Below are positions 25,501 through 40,500 of a stretch of 64,000 bases of DNA, piece after piece. Numbering within the stretch: the first letter of the stretch is position 1; each line of letters opens with the position of its first letter. The stretch is from RUG14300 sp964561145 (GTDB lineage Bacteria; Bacillota; Clostridia; Christensenellales; CAG-1252), in the NCBI GenBank assembly GCA_964561145.1, contig CAZLNZ010000005.1, positions 1 to 64,000 on the forward strand, written 5' to 3'. The notes below the pieces were generated by a model that did no database searches, was not told the origin of the DNA, and was given only the letters and a program-made list of their open reading frames with translations. The position numbers were made by a program, and so were the translations under genes.

Positions 25501-28500
25501 CGATAGCGGTACTCACGGCTTTATGCTGACAATTTCCGGCTTGGTCGAAAGCACGGATATCTTTGAGCAATGGTCGGTATCGAACGGTGTGACTATATCC
25601 TCCTCCTCTGCACCTATTAATAACGGATCCTTTACCTTCCTTGCCGAGATGCATGGTAACTATTCCTTGACGCTGAAGTGGAAGAGCTCGTATAACAAAA
25701 ACTATAAGTTTGTTTTGAATAACGGAGAGGGCTTAGATGGTACATTAACAGAAGATTTGGCAGGGCAAACCCTTACTCAAAGTTGGGAAATATCTAAGAA
25801 GAGAATTATCTTCTCTTGGCAATCGGACGCAGGTGCTTCTTATGAGTACACCGGTAGTTATATCGAGTCTATTGCTTCGGTTTCCGGTATATTTGTAGGG
25901 GATTCCGTTCCTCTTACTTTCAATTATTACGGAAACGGCGTTACTTATAATGCCGATACGGTATTCGATTCTAAGACTACCACCGTAAGTAACGGTAGTT
26001 CGGTTATCTACAAGGGATTCCACGTTTCGAAGTACGAAGATGGCGTTGAAAACAAAAATAAGTATACCGAACCTTATGGTATTGTAATATCTATTTCCGA
26101 TTCCGAAAATAGCAGTTATTGTATAGACGAGAATACCTCAAATGCAACCCACTATTTCGATATTACTCCTCGTACCCTTTATCTAAATTGGTCGGGAGAA
26201 AAGGTAGGATATTACCAAGGCGGAAGTACCTATGTTAACAGAAAGTGCCTCCTTTCAAATGTTGCTTCATATTATACAACAAACGATAACGGTGAAGAAG
26301 TATTCGATGGCGATCTTATTAAGCTATTCTACACAATGGACAACGACAAGGGTCGCATTGTAACCATTAATGGCTTTGATGTATTCGATGAGGCATATTC
26401 CGACTATGATTTTTCCGAAAGCATTTATTCTATTGCAAACGGTGAAAGCTTTACATACGGTTTGAATGCTGTGGGTAAAGTCAATATAACTATAACAGGT
26501 TGTGCTAATACGGATATTAATGGTAATTCCTATTATGACTATAAGGTTGAAGGTAGCGACACCCTTACAGTGAAGCCCACTCCTTTAGATATAGAGTATA
26601 TTTCTGTTAATGCCGAGGGTTCTAGCAAGCCAAACGGATTCTCTACCATATATAGTGGTGAAGTTCAAGGCTGGAAAATCGTTATTAACAATCTCTTCGA
26701 GGAGGATATCATCACCCTTACAATCAGTAATAACAGCTACGAAAGTCTTACCACAAGCGAGATTGTATTTAGTAATAGTAATTACTATGCAACAGTCGGA
26801 AGCATAAATGTAGGCGAGTATTCAATGGATATTGTTGCAATAGATAATGAGAACTATACCCTCAGTGAAGGTATTAAGTTATCCAGTTCGATTACACCTC
26901 GTACGGTGGAAATTAATGTCGATGGCTACAATGAGTCGGGACACGATATCGGCAACATTATCACCTCAACAAATTCTACCGTTACTTATGATGGTAGGGA
27001 ACACGGATATTCTCTTGCTGTTAGCGGAATTGTATCAAGTGATGTATATCTAAGCTTAGGTAGTGTATTAATGTATGATATTGGCAGGATTCAATCGGGT
27101 TATCTTGAAAATACTACTTACAATATATACGGCAAAGAGGCAACGAAGTATTCGCTTGAAATACTTGGAATCGTAAACGCAAGCGGCGAAGAGAATTCTA
27201 ATTATCAACTCAGTATTCTTTACGGTGATATCGAGAATACCGGTATAACCCTTAATCAAACCATTGAAAAACGTGCTGCTCTAGTTAGCTATGAGGAGTA
27301 TTCTGAAAACGGTAACTATATGACCGCAAACTCCATCGTTTATGATGGTGCTAAACACGGATATTCTGTAACGATATCCAATATCATCGAGGGCGATGAA
27401 ATATTCAAAACCTGGAATGAAAATGATGAACCTGCAACGGCTCCAACCGCAAGCGGCACTTATTACGTTTATATAACAAATGTAGGTGAGGCGAGCTTTA
27501 GCTTTACAGTTGACGAAGATAATTTGACCAATTATGATTTTGGCACCTCTAAAACGGCGGCATCACTCTCTTGGAAAATCACAAAGCGTCCACTTTCCAT
27601 CACTTGGAGCGGAAAGAGCGGTGCCGAGTACACCTACAAGGGGTATTATTATACTCATACCGCAACCGTTTTCGGTATTGTCGAAGGAGATTTGACAATC
27701 GAAACGACGGAATTGTCCGGCTTTACTTATCCTTCCCTTAATAATCGCGGCACTACCGACAATACAGCTTTCTATAGAGCCAAGGATTGCGGTAAATACG
27801 GAATCAAAGTTAATTTGGAAGAGTGTAATGAAAATGCTTGGCAGAACTATGAGCACCCGGATGAGGATTCCGACGAATGGACTAACACCTTTGAAATAAC
27901 CACAGCACCTTTAACTGTTAGCTGGAGTTATTTGAATTCTCAAGACACCGCTAATAGCGTTGTTTATGACAAGCAAGAGCATGGTTTTGTTTTGAGAATA
28001 AGCGGAATACTAGGCGAAGACATGTTCTATCTCGGTGACCTTGCTAATAATGGTTTCAAGGTCCTTTTATCCAGAGATGACCAGTTGAATAATAATGAAG
28101 CCTATAGTTTCGTTGCAAAAGAAGTTGGACGCTATTCTATAAGCGGAATCAATGTTGTCGGTAGCTATGAATCTAACTATACTATTACCACGATTTATCC
28201 TAATCTTGACCAAGCCGTTAGCGAGGAACTGAATTTTGAAATAACTAAGCGTACAATCGGAATTAATTGGAGGAGTTTGACCGATGGTAACCTGGGTTCC
28301 TCAATAACCGGCAACGCTTCGAGTATGGTTTATAATGGCTTAACTCACGGATACGGCATCACGCTTTCCAATATACTTGACGGGGATAGCGTGTCTTTTG
28401 TCGGTTTACAGTCGACATTTGAAAACACCCTCCTCAATGGCGTACAACTCGGGAACTCAACCTACAATGTGTTCTCCAAGAATGCATCTTTCTATTCAAT

Positions 28501-31500
28501 AAGCTTGGGTTCAATCAATAATGATAACTATACCTTAGAAGGTGCTCAAACCTCTAAGCAATTGACTATTGAACGTGCTCATCTTTCCATTTCTTGGAGT
28601 GGTACGGATGGTGGAGAGTATAAGAATGCGGCATATGAAAAAGCGGTATCGATAATCGGTTTTATCGGAAACGATGATTTAACCTTCAGCTACACTATTG
28701 ATGCAGCAGGATCTACATCAAGTGCAACTATAATTCGTTCCGCCGATGATAATACTATCACACTTAGCGGAACCCATGTTGGCATTTATACTCTTACCTT
28801 GTCCAAAGATATTGCCGACGGCACAAAGGGATTAGCTCAAAACTATATCCTCAATGGCGGAGCGGATAGCACCTCTTCCATAAGCATTACAAAGAAGGCA
28901 ATAACAATAAGCTATGAAAAATATGATAAATCGTCGACATTATCTTTAGAGTATGACGGAGAATATCACGGCTGGATCGTTAAAGTGTCGGGACTCATTG
29001 AGGGTGATTCCGTTTCCTTTACGGATATGATTTCTTCTACTTATGAGAAGAACGAGTTAATCGAATCTTCCTATTATATGCTCTCGAAGAATGTCGGTGA
29101 TTATTCGATGACTATCGGTGGTTTTGAAAACGATAACTATATTATTCTCGGTGGAAATACCATTAAGAGCTTTACAATTACTCCTAAGCAATTAACCATT
29201 GTTTGGGGTAATGTTAACGGTGGCGTTTATAACGCTCAAAGCTATACAAATTCTGCCACCGTTTCAGGTTTAATCGAAGATGAGTCTTTGATTCTCGATA
29301 TTACTCACAAGAGTGATGAGGGATATAAGACTCCTACTTATACAGCTCATACCGCTATTGTCAACAATTCTTCTATCTCTTGGTCTGCAATTCGTTGCGG
29401 CTCCTATCAAATTGAATTAGGTATTTCTAACGGTTCGAATGGAAATGTGGCAAATTACACCTTGGCAACCAACAGAACCGATAAAATGGAAATAACCCCC
29501 GCTACCATTTCATTAACTTGGACAGATTTACGCACTGATAATTCAGTTGAGAATATAAGCGGCATCTATGATAGTAACAGATATGGCTATAAGTTAAATG
29601 TTCAAGGTATCTTAGGAGAAGATGTAGTTAGCTTTAACGTAATTTCCTCAAACTTCGAGCAAAACGGCTTAAAAGCTAATGACAGAGTAAGCAATGCTTC
29701 TTATGAATTCTCTTCCGTGAATGTCAAAGCTGAAGGGTATTCTGTTGCAATTAGCGGTGTAGATAATCCCGATTACCAATTGATTGGCGGTACATATACC
29801 TTAAATATTACACCTGCAACACTTACCGCAGTTTGGGATGACAGCAACCATTCTGCTGTCTATAACGGAAATACAATTCAACGTACATTAACTGTAAATG
29901 GATTGATAGGAAGTGATACATTAACCTTTGCCTACACAACAAGCGGTAATCCCGAAGTAAATGTAACATCCCCTGTTCAATTGGGTAATAATGGAGTTAT
30001 AACCTTCTCCGCAAAGAATGCCGGCACCTATACACTTACAATGCTTACAAGCATTACCGACGGAAACGCTTTTGCTTCCAACTATAAGCTTTCCGGCTCC
30101 GATGTATCGAGAACAATCACAATAACTAGGGCAATGCTATCCATTACCATGCAGGGCGAAGGCTCCACATATAACGGAAGCTCCTTTGAAAAGATTGCCT
30201 ACATCAGCGGTTTGGTAGGAAACGAGAGCTTAAAGGTTAAGGTTACTGTTGAAAATGGAGAGCCTCAAATAACTACGGCTTTGACAAATTCCTATGCAAC
30301 AATAGTAAATAACGGACAGATTTCCTTTACCGCTGTACATGCAGGCGATTATAAAGTGGTTATCGGAGATATCGTTTCCGATAGCGGAAACGCCTCCAAC
30401 TACTATTTCGACTCGACAGTAGAGCGTGCAATGGAATTGACAATTGCAAGAAAGGCCCTGACCTTAAACTTTGGCGGTGATAGCGATCCAATATATAGCG
30501 GTGAAAGCTATACAAGATACGGTTATCTCACAGGTATAGTTAACGGGGAAACCTTGAAGATATCCTTTGCAAATGTACAGGGCGAAAGTGTATTATCTTC
30601 CGTAAACGGAATGGCAGAGGTCGCAAACGGCGAAGTCTTCAATTATTCCGCAAAGAATGTCGGTACTTACTCTATAAGCGTATCTACGACCCTTTCGGAT
30701 GGTTCGGGGCTTGCTTCCGACTATTATATCTCTGATGGAATTACAACAGATGAGTTGACCATTTCTCCAAAGACCATTCACTTGAATTGGTTCGGTAATA
30801 CCGATGTCACATATGACGGTAGTGAGCATTATCTGGGAACCTATCTATACGGACTTGCAAACAATGAAACCTTAACCTTGTCTGTAACGGTTGTTAGCGG
30901 TACTCCTACCGTAACTCCCGGTTTAACACCTGCTATAGGTAATGATAAGAGTGCTATCGCTTTGATGCTTAGTGCAAGAAATGTCGGCAGCTATCAAATC
31001 AGTGTTTCAAGCACCTTGTCTGACGGCACAGGACTTGCCTTGAACTACACATTAGATACAACAAATCTTTCCTCTCCCGAATTGACTATTGCGAAGAGAA
31101 CTTTAAGCATAACTTGGAATGAATATCATGACTACGATGACTCCTACGTTTATAATGCAAAGCCTCACGGCTATAGCCTAAAAGTCAACGGTCTTGTAGA
31201 TGGTGATGATATCTTTACCGAGTGGGGTGCTGAGGGTAATGTCACTTATCCTACTAAGCCTGCAAAGAGTGGTACCTATTACTTCACTGCAATTAATGTC
31301 GGAACCTATAAGGCTACGATAAGCGTTACAAATTATAGTAATTACTATCTCGATGCTTTTGATACAGAGAAGAGCTGGACAATTTCTCCTAAAGCAATTA
31401 CCGTTACTTCAACTACAATAGGCTTATCTTCGGGTGAAGCAACTTATAGCGGTTCTACGGTTGGCTATTCGTTATCCGTTGACGGAATTATTTCAGGCGA

Positions 31501-34500
31501 TAGACTTTCCTTGATCGTTGATACAAACGTTGAGAATGTTGGCTTCGTAAGTTCCGATTTAATCTCGAATACCTCCTATTCCTTCACTTCGGCAAATTGG
31601 CTAGACGGTGGATATTCGATAGCAATTAGCGGAACAAATAATACAAACTATATTTTGGAAAACGAGGTTAGATTATCTTTTATAATTAACAAGGCTACCT
31701 TAACCTTCACTTGGTCCGGAGAAAAGGGCGGAGTTTACAGTTCTCAAGCGTATGCACGTACCGCAACTCTTTCGGGCATTGTTGAAAATGAGAGTTTGAC
31801 CTTTGCTATCGAGAAAGACGATGCAAGTAAAGTAACTCCTTCCGTTGTTTCTGATAGCGTTGCATTGTCTTATGCTCAAAATACATTGACATATTCTGCA
31901 GTAAATGTCGGAGAGTACTCTGTTAATATAATCTCCGTTTCCGACGGCTCGGGTAAAGCATCCAACTATATCTTTACCGAAAGCAGTGACTCGATGAGTA
32001 TTTCTAAGAAAGCTATAACCGCTATTTCACTATCGGAAAATAGCAAGGTTTATGACACAAAGAATGTAGATTACACATTATCCGTAAACAAGGTATCGGC
32101 TCTCTTCAGCGGAGTACAAGGTCAAGATAAGCTTGTTCTTAATAAAGATTATTCATACTCCATTGTCAACGACAGTGTAAGCGTTATAGGGGAAACTCCT
32201 GTAAAGGTTAGTGTATCACTGTTAGATACCGCATTGTCTAATAACTACTCCTTGAGTGAAAACGAATTTGAATTTACTATCACTCCTTATACGTTGAGCT
32301 TGACCGATCTTGATTATACTTCTTCTGTGGTTTATGACGGAAATGCACACTCTGTAACCCTTTCTGCATCACCTCTAGGAGAAGAAGTTACATTTAGCGA
32401 AGTTAGCCTGTTTGGCTTCTGCAATTGCGGTAGTCATAATATCGCATATCCTAGCACAAGTAACAGCGTAACAAATGCAGGTAATTATTGGTTACAAGTA
32501 AGCGGTATAAGCAATTCTAACTACGTATTTGCATCACAAGAACTCTCGGTAGTATTCGGTAGCTACTATGAACAATTAACCGACCTAGCCCTTGCAGACG
32601 GTGCTTTAATTTATGCACCCTTTACGGTACTTAAGAAGTCTAATGGCTTTATTCAAGATGCCAAAGAGGAAACTGGTGTATTTAATGGAACTTATCAGTT
32701 TACCGAAAAACCTGCTCTTGCAGACGAATATGTCGCAAACGCTATGGTCAATATTTATTCCGATGAAGGTTGTACCGATCTAATTAGCTCCTGCACCTAT
32801 TCGGAATATAAAGGTGTAAGAAATGTAGGAACCTATTACATAGTGTTCTCCATAGACACTCAATCGGATTTGACAGATGAAACCGATGATGGCTGCAATA
32901 TTAGTACTTCTAATGCAAGCACACAACTCACTTGGAAATACACTATCAAAAAGAGTAATATAACGGTATCTTATGACAGTGTGATTTCTAAGGTATATGA
33001 CGGGACCTCAATTCCTTCCGATAGCGAGTACTCGATTAGAGTTAGCGGTGAATTGTATACCGTTACAACCACCGTTACAACCTCGAACAGAATTACAACC
33101 TTAACCAATTCCAACGGTGTGAAAGTTACCGTTGCGGCTAGATATGCTAACGTTAATGTAAATTGGATTGATAACAGCATCGGAAATGTCGATGTAGTAT
33201 TTACCTTAGGCGGAAGTGATTCCTCCAACTTCACCATAATGAATTGTGAGGATTCATATACTACTTCTGACGGTATAATCAATCCTAAGACCATATCAGT
33301 TAACTGGCAAATAGACGGAATGGATATTGACTCTGTTATTTATGACGGAAATGAGCATACCGCTTTACCGAGTATATCAGACCTTGTACTAGGTGAGGAT
33401 TTGACAATTTCTGTTGTTAACAACATCTATAAGAATGCCAATGCCGATAACGGAAGAATTATACTAAGTGGCAAAAACAGCTACATTTCATCCTTTGAAT
33501 TGTCAAACGGTGAAAACGGAAATGCTCTGAACTACACATTGCTTGACGAAAACGGAAATACAATCGAGGGTGCAAACTTCACTTGGACTATAACGCAAAA
33601 GGCAATTAACTCCATTAAATGGAGTAGAAGTGACGGTGAGTGGAATGAATACACCGTACCTTACTCTGCTAAGTACTATACTCTCACACCTTCTTCTTCA
33701 GATGTACTCGAGGGTGATTATATTTCCTTCATGGTGGAAAACAATTACAAGTTTAATGTAGGCGAGTATACCGCTATTGTAAGCGGAATTGATGGAAATT
33801 CTAACTATTACTGGAATGCTCATAGAGTAACCCAAGAGTGGAGTATTACACCTGTAGTTGTTGAAATCAACTGGAGCGAGTATAAGAGTGGCGGTAATTC
33901 CTTTACAAACAACAAGGTAGTATATGACGGTGAGAACCACGGATATCAAATCGAAGTAAAAGGAATATTGTCCGCAGATACTAAGGTAGCTTACCAAATC
34001 AGCATAGATTCTGCCGTGTCTAGCGGAGTTAGAGTGCAAAACTCCATTGCATATGCAACACACACGGGTATATACACCGTTTCAATTGAGTTGATAAGCG
34101 ATAATGAAAGACACAAGAACTACACTGTTTACAATAATATAAGTTCTAAGACCTTTGAGATCACTCAAAGAGCGTTGACTATTTCTGTTAGCGATTACAA
34201 TGATGATCTAATAGCTTCTGCTTGTACTTATGACGGAAATAATCACGGATTTGTTATTACAATTAACGGTCTGGTGGAAAACGACGATATCTTCTCATAT
34301 GTAGTAGGTTTCGACCATCCTACAAAGGATGGTAGTTACAATGCTATACATAAGGATGCAGGCACTTATTCAATCGGTTATACCATTGTCGATAGCTATT
34401 CTGACTACAGTATCCAAGGAGAAAGAATTTTTGAAAACACTTGGACAATTTCTAAGGCATATATATCAGTATCCTTTGACGGCACTACAAGCGGAAGATA

Positions 34501-37500
34501 TCAAGGCTCTTATTATGAACGTGTTGCAACATTTAGCGGTATCGCAGGTAATGAAACTCTTGGTGTAACCTTTACTGCTACAGGAAGTCCTGAGGTTGTC
34601 GGAAATATAAGCGGTAGTACCGCCTATGTATCTTCAACCGAAGGATTGACCTATAAGGGGTTGAACGTTGGCACTTACTCGATTACCATTAGCGGTATTG
34701 TTGACGGAACAGGTCTTGCAGATAACTATATATTTATCGATTACAATGTTGAAGAAGTCAAAGATAGCATAACTATAGGAAAGGCATATTTATCCGCAAA
34801 CTTCCAAGGAACGGCAAACGGAATTTATAACGGCAGTGCCTATACACGTACCTTGGTAATCGATGGCTTAGCAGACGGCGAAGACTTGAACTTTGAAATT
34901 TCTTCAGTCGGTAATCCTACTGTAACCCCTGCCGTAAGCGGTAACGTGATTAACGTAGGAAAGGGCGATATTATTACCTATTCGGGTATTGATAGCGGTG
35001 TTTATAGGTTGTCAATTTCCTCCGATATTCAAGACGGTACAAAAGGTCGTGCCTCTAACTATACCTTTATAGGAGAGCCTATTGAGGATTCTATTACCAT
35101 ATCTAAGGCAATGCTCGGCATCGAGTGGAGCGGTTCAAGTATCGGAATATACAACGGTACACCTTATGAAATGATAGCAACTATTACCGGCTTTATCGGA
35201 GATGAATGTATAAGGATTAAGGGAGTTGCCGATGGTGATATTAAGGTTGATAAATTAACAGACGGATATGCGACCGTATCTGCTTTAAGTAATCAAATCT
35301 CCTTTAGTGCTATAAACGCAGGAAATTATAGCCTAACATTGCTTGAACTTGCAGACGGTGATAACGGCGGAATGGCTGAAAACTACTTCATGAATTTTGA
35401 AAATGACGGAGTAGCACAATTGACAATTTCCAAGAAGGCTCTTACATTGAAGCTTGAGTCAAGTGATAATTTGTATACATCAAGTGACAACAACTCCTTT
35501 GTTTGGACTTATGACGGAATAAAGCACGGTGTTAATATAAGCTTTAGCGGCGTGATTGATGGAGATTCTGTTTCTGTTTTGTATACCTTAAATGGCGGTG
35601 CTAATAAGGTTCTTAACGTTAGCGAGAACTTTGGTTCAAATACCGTAGGAATTAACAGCATTATCATTAGTTCAACATTATCTGGAGGTAAGAGTGATAA
35701 CTACTTCTTAACCCTTGACGGAACTAGTGCGTGCGTAAATGATGTCATATATACCTATACAATTAAAAAGAAGACCTTATCCATATCTTGGTCTGAAGAT
35801 CGTCAATGGACTTATGATGGTAACCTGCATAATGTAACAGTAACAGTTGAGGGTATTGTAGAGGGTGACGAGCTTACCTTTAGTTATAAGGACGGCGAGC
35901 ATAGCGGTAACTTTACAGCTAGCAGTAACATCTTCTCAAGGAAAAATGCAGGAAGTTATACGGTAAGCATAGAGGAAGTCTATGGTGAAAAAGCAGAGAA
36001 CTATTCTTTAAGTAAATCGGAGATAAGCTTTGAGATATTAAAGCAGAGCTTAATTTTGACTTTAGAGTCTAGTAACAGCAAGGGCAAAGGTGCGTATTCC
36101 GATCTTTTCGCTTGGACTTATGACGGAGAAGAACATGGTGTTATCGTAGCTCTCGAGGGAATTGTATTGGGTGATGAAATAACCTTAGCGTACACCCATA
36201 GCGGAGTAAACGGTAGTGCTAGCTTTACAAATGATAATAAGAATCTATTCGCTTCAACCGATGTTGGTGAGTATAAGTTGGTACTTAATGCCGAAATGAA
36301 AGGAGTGGATTCCGCAAACTACGAGCTTACAGGGGTAACCGAGAACGTAGAAAAGGATTACCGCATCGATAAAGCACCTCTAACCCTTACCGTTAACGTT
36401 ACAGCGGGTTATAGTAATGTAGACGGAACTTATACTTGGACATATAGCGGTAGCGAATATGGTATCATCGTAAATGTAGACGGCATTGCCTTAGGTGATG
36501 ACGTTAGGTTGACTTATACCGAAAATAACGGAACAGAAATTGAAGCACTTCTTATCGAGGATTGGCAGAAGTCCTTCTTAAGCACAAATGTTAAGTATTC
36601 CTTAATAGAGATAAGCAATCAATTAAGAGGCAGCGATAGCGAAAACTACCAAGTATATTATGAAGGTAATGTACTTAATGCTTCATTGCGTTACTCATTG
36701 AGTATAATTCCTAAGACTTTGACTTTAGATTGGAGCAATTCAGTTGCACAATCGGGTGATGGTACACTTGCTTCTCCCTATATTTATTCCTACAATGCTT
36801 CCGAGCACACAATAATCTCAACGATAAGCGGTATAATCGATGGTGACATACTGACAGTTAACTATCTTGACGGAGATAAAGTTATAAGCCTAACTTCTTC
36901 CTCCGATAGTATTTCAAAGAGTTTCTCTAGAATCGCTGCAAGTGACAATGCATATCTTGCAAGCATTGCATCGATTTCCGGCGATAAGGCTATTAACTAT
37001 ACCTTGGATACGTCTGAGGTTTACTATAAGATTAATCGCAAGGTATTGACCGTTTCCGCAACGCCTAGTAGCAATGCTAGCGGTGAGGGAAGTAAGAGCA
37101 GCCCCTATACTTGGGAATATGACAAACTCTTACACGGAATAAGCATTAAGGTAGAGGGATTAATTGCGGGCGACGATGTCAAGCTTGAATATACGGATAA
37201 CGGCGTGGCGGGAAGTAAGGCATTTGTCGGTGAATCTGTTGAGATTAACTTTAGGAATTCGGCGGTTGGTTCCGAATATACTGCTTCCTTGTCCTCAACG
37301 CTTAATGGACTCGATAAGGATAATTATTCATTGTCTGCAGATATAACAACCTATTACTATACAATTAATAGGAAAACGATCACATTGAAGTATTATTTCA
37401 CTACTGGTTATACAGGAATTGGTACAGCGGAAAGCCCTGTTACTTGGGGTTATACGGGCGCTGAATACGGAATGGTATTTGAATTCGTCGACTTTATTTT

Positions 37501-40500
37501 CGGGGACGATGTAAAGGTAAGCATAGGCGACAAGGATTATCTTGTTGAAAGTATGTTGACCATATCCAATAAATACGCAGGTAACTATAACCTAGTATTC
37601 AACGGCTTAACGGGTACCGATAGCGGTAACTATCGCTTGGTATTTGATAACGATGTTGAATTTACCGAGGAACAAACCTATTATATGCAGATTGACAAGG
37701 CGGAGCTTACACTCAATTGGACCCTATATAACGAATCGGGCAGTGCTCTGAAGGCTTCCGGTGACATTATCGAGTACGATGCTATATCTCACGGCTTCAA
37801 GGCAACTCTTGGCGGTACAATTTATGGTAATGACGATGTTTATTTGTCAAGTAATTCGGTTGGATTCGAGTCTATAGACTGTGGGAGAACCATAGAATTC
37901 TATTATGCTTCGGTTGGAAACTATACTATCGAAATCAACGGACTAGGCGGGGATAATTCCGAAAACTATGAACTTAAGTCTGATGATTTAACTAGAATAT
38001 TTGAAATTGACAGAAGAAAGGTTGTATTGAATGTTTTCAAGTATACCGCAGGTTCAAAAGGTGAAAGCTTTAACGGCACGTCATATACTACAATTTATGA
38101 CGGATTAACCCATGGTTATTCTATTGATATATATGGTATATTGGATAACGATGAAGGTAAAGTATCTCTAGGATTCGGTGAATACAATTGTCAAAGACAT
38201 AACACTGAAGTTAGCTTCTATGCAAAAGATGTTAGGGATGCCGACGAATCCGCTTATAGTGTTGTGGTAAGAAGTGAGTTACAGGGTGATGCAAGTGGAA
38301 ACTACAAGCTTGTAGATTTATCAGGCAAGGAGTATTCCTCCGATATTACGTTGACTTTTACCATAAAGAAAAAATCCTTGACGTTGAAATGGTATAAGTA
38401 TATTAACTCTATGGGCAACGAATACTCTTCAACTTCTCTTGAGGTCGAGTATAACGGTGGTGAGTACGGTTATGGTGTATCAATCTATGGTGTTATAGGT
38501 TCCGATGAGGTTAGTCTAAAAGCCGTAGGCGATGTTAAGGGAGAGACATATGACGAGCACACTATTGTTTTTGTTGCTAGCAACGTAGGCACATACACCG
38601 TTGGAGTAAGTGCAGCTTTAGATGGAACTGCTGCACAAAACTACTATTTGTCCTATAATGGTGAAAGGGTAACAGATAAAATATCGAAGAGCTTTAAGAT
38701 TACGCCTCGCGCGTTAACTTACGAGTGGGTGGAGTACAATCCGACTCTTACAACATCATTTGTTGATAACAAATTGACCTATGACGGCAATATTCACGGA
38801 TTCACCTTTGTCATTAACAACCTTGTTGACGGCGATAAAGTCAATGTACCTATTTCGGGAGCAGAATTCTATGGTTCTACAGCTGGCTCCTTCTCTTATG
38901 GTGCGAAAAAGGCAGGAAGTTATACACTTAAGGCATCTCTTAACGGTTTGACGGGTGACGATAAGGATAATTATTATTTTACCGAAAATGAAGCGACAAT
39001 TACCTTTAATATCAATAAGAAGGATATAAAATTCACATGGGTTCAATACAATCCTAGCAACACCAATGCCCTAATAGAGCAAGCAGGCGGTACCGCTTAT
39101 GAAAAGACATATTATGTAGAGTATGATTCAAAGCGTCACGGCTTTGGTTTCACAATGACCGGGGCTATATCCGGTGATAATGTAAGCGTTAACGTTACTT
39201 GTAACAACTGTACAAAGGATGAGGACTCATATAATTACTATATGGTTAATGCCGGTGTAGGTACAATAACAGCTAATTCCACATTGACCGGTAGCGATGC
39301 AGCAAACTATAAGTTAGTAGACCTCTTTGGCAACGATATCGACATAGCACAGGTAAGAACTATTGAAATAACCAGAGTTAAGTTGTATATTAACTGGACC
39401 CCTTATAATTCATCCGATACTGCGGATTATAATAAGATTACAGATGTCAACAATATTGTCGAATCGGACGGAAATGCACACGGTTGGGAAGTAACCTATA
39501 GCGGTAATATTCCTAGCGGTCAATCCTTTACAATATCTATCAATGATAGTTACTATGAACGTGACGAAGACGGTAAGAAAGTTGAAGTCGAATTAAGTTC
39601 GTATCCGAAAACGACTATAGGTTCTAGTGCTACTTTAAATAAAACTAGCATATCTTCCGGTATGCGTTATTCTACAAACAAAGTTTGGAAAACTATCGAA
39701 GTTGATGAAGAAACCAAGAAGACCACAATTATCAATCCTATTAATATATACATCAAGATATCTGCAAAATCAGGAACAAGCGAGTCTAACTATAGCATAG
39801 TAGATGGAACCGATGTAATCACTTCTTCCGATTGGACAACAGATATTTGGGAGAACCCCGATTACAATCAAAGTGAAACTTTCCATAGAACATGGACAAT
39901 AACTCCCGCCTTCGTTCAATTAAACTTCTACAAGATTGTAAACGGAGAATTCGAAACTACTGCGGACAAGGCTTCCTCCTTTACAGAAATGTATACAGGT
40001 CTAACCTTCGGTTGGGCTGCAGCAATTACCACTTCTTCAGGAGCTCAAATAAGCAATACTAAGGATGTCGGACTAAATTCGACCTATACCTACGATAATG
40101 CATTTACTAATACCTCTATCGAAGCAAAGAATTTCTTGACTCATCAAACCAGCACGCAAGATACTCTACTTCAAATGGTATTTATGCAGACTGCGGTAGT
40201 AGGTACATATGAGTTTACCATAACCGGTATTACCGGTTCCGATGCCGACGACTATGTACTACGCTATGACGGTAACTCCTACGATGGCGAGATTTCCATA
40301 ACTCGTTCCTTTACGATTAGTCCTCTTAATCTCAATGTAACCTTTACAATAGATGGTGTAAAGGATAATCCGAGAGATTTTGTCTATAACGGAAAAGATC
40401 ACACTATGGGAATATTCTTTGAAGGCTTGAAGAAAGAGGAATATTTTAATATAGAACGAAAGAATAGTGATGGTGTTATCACATATAAGCAAACATATGA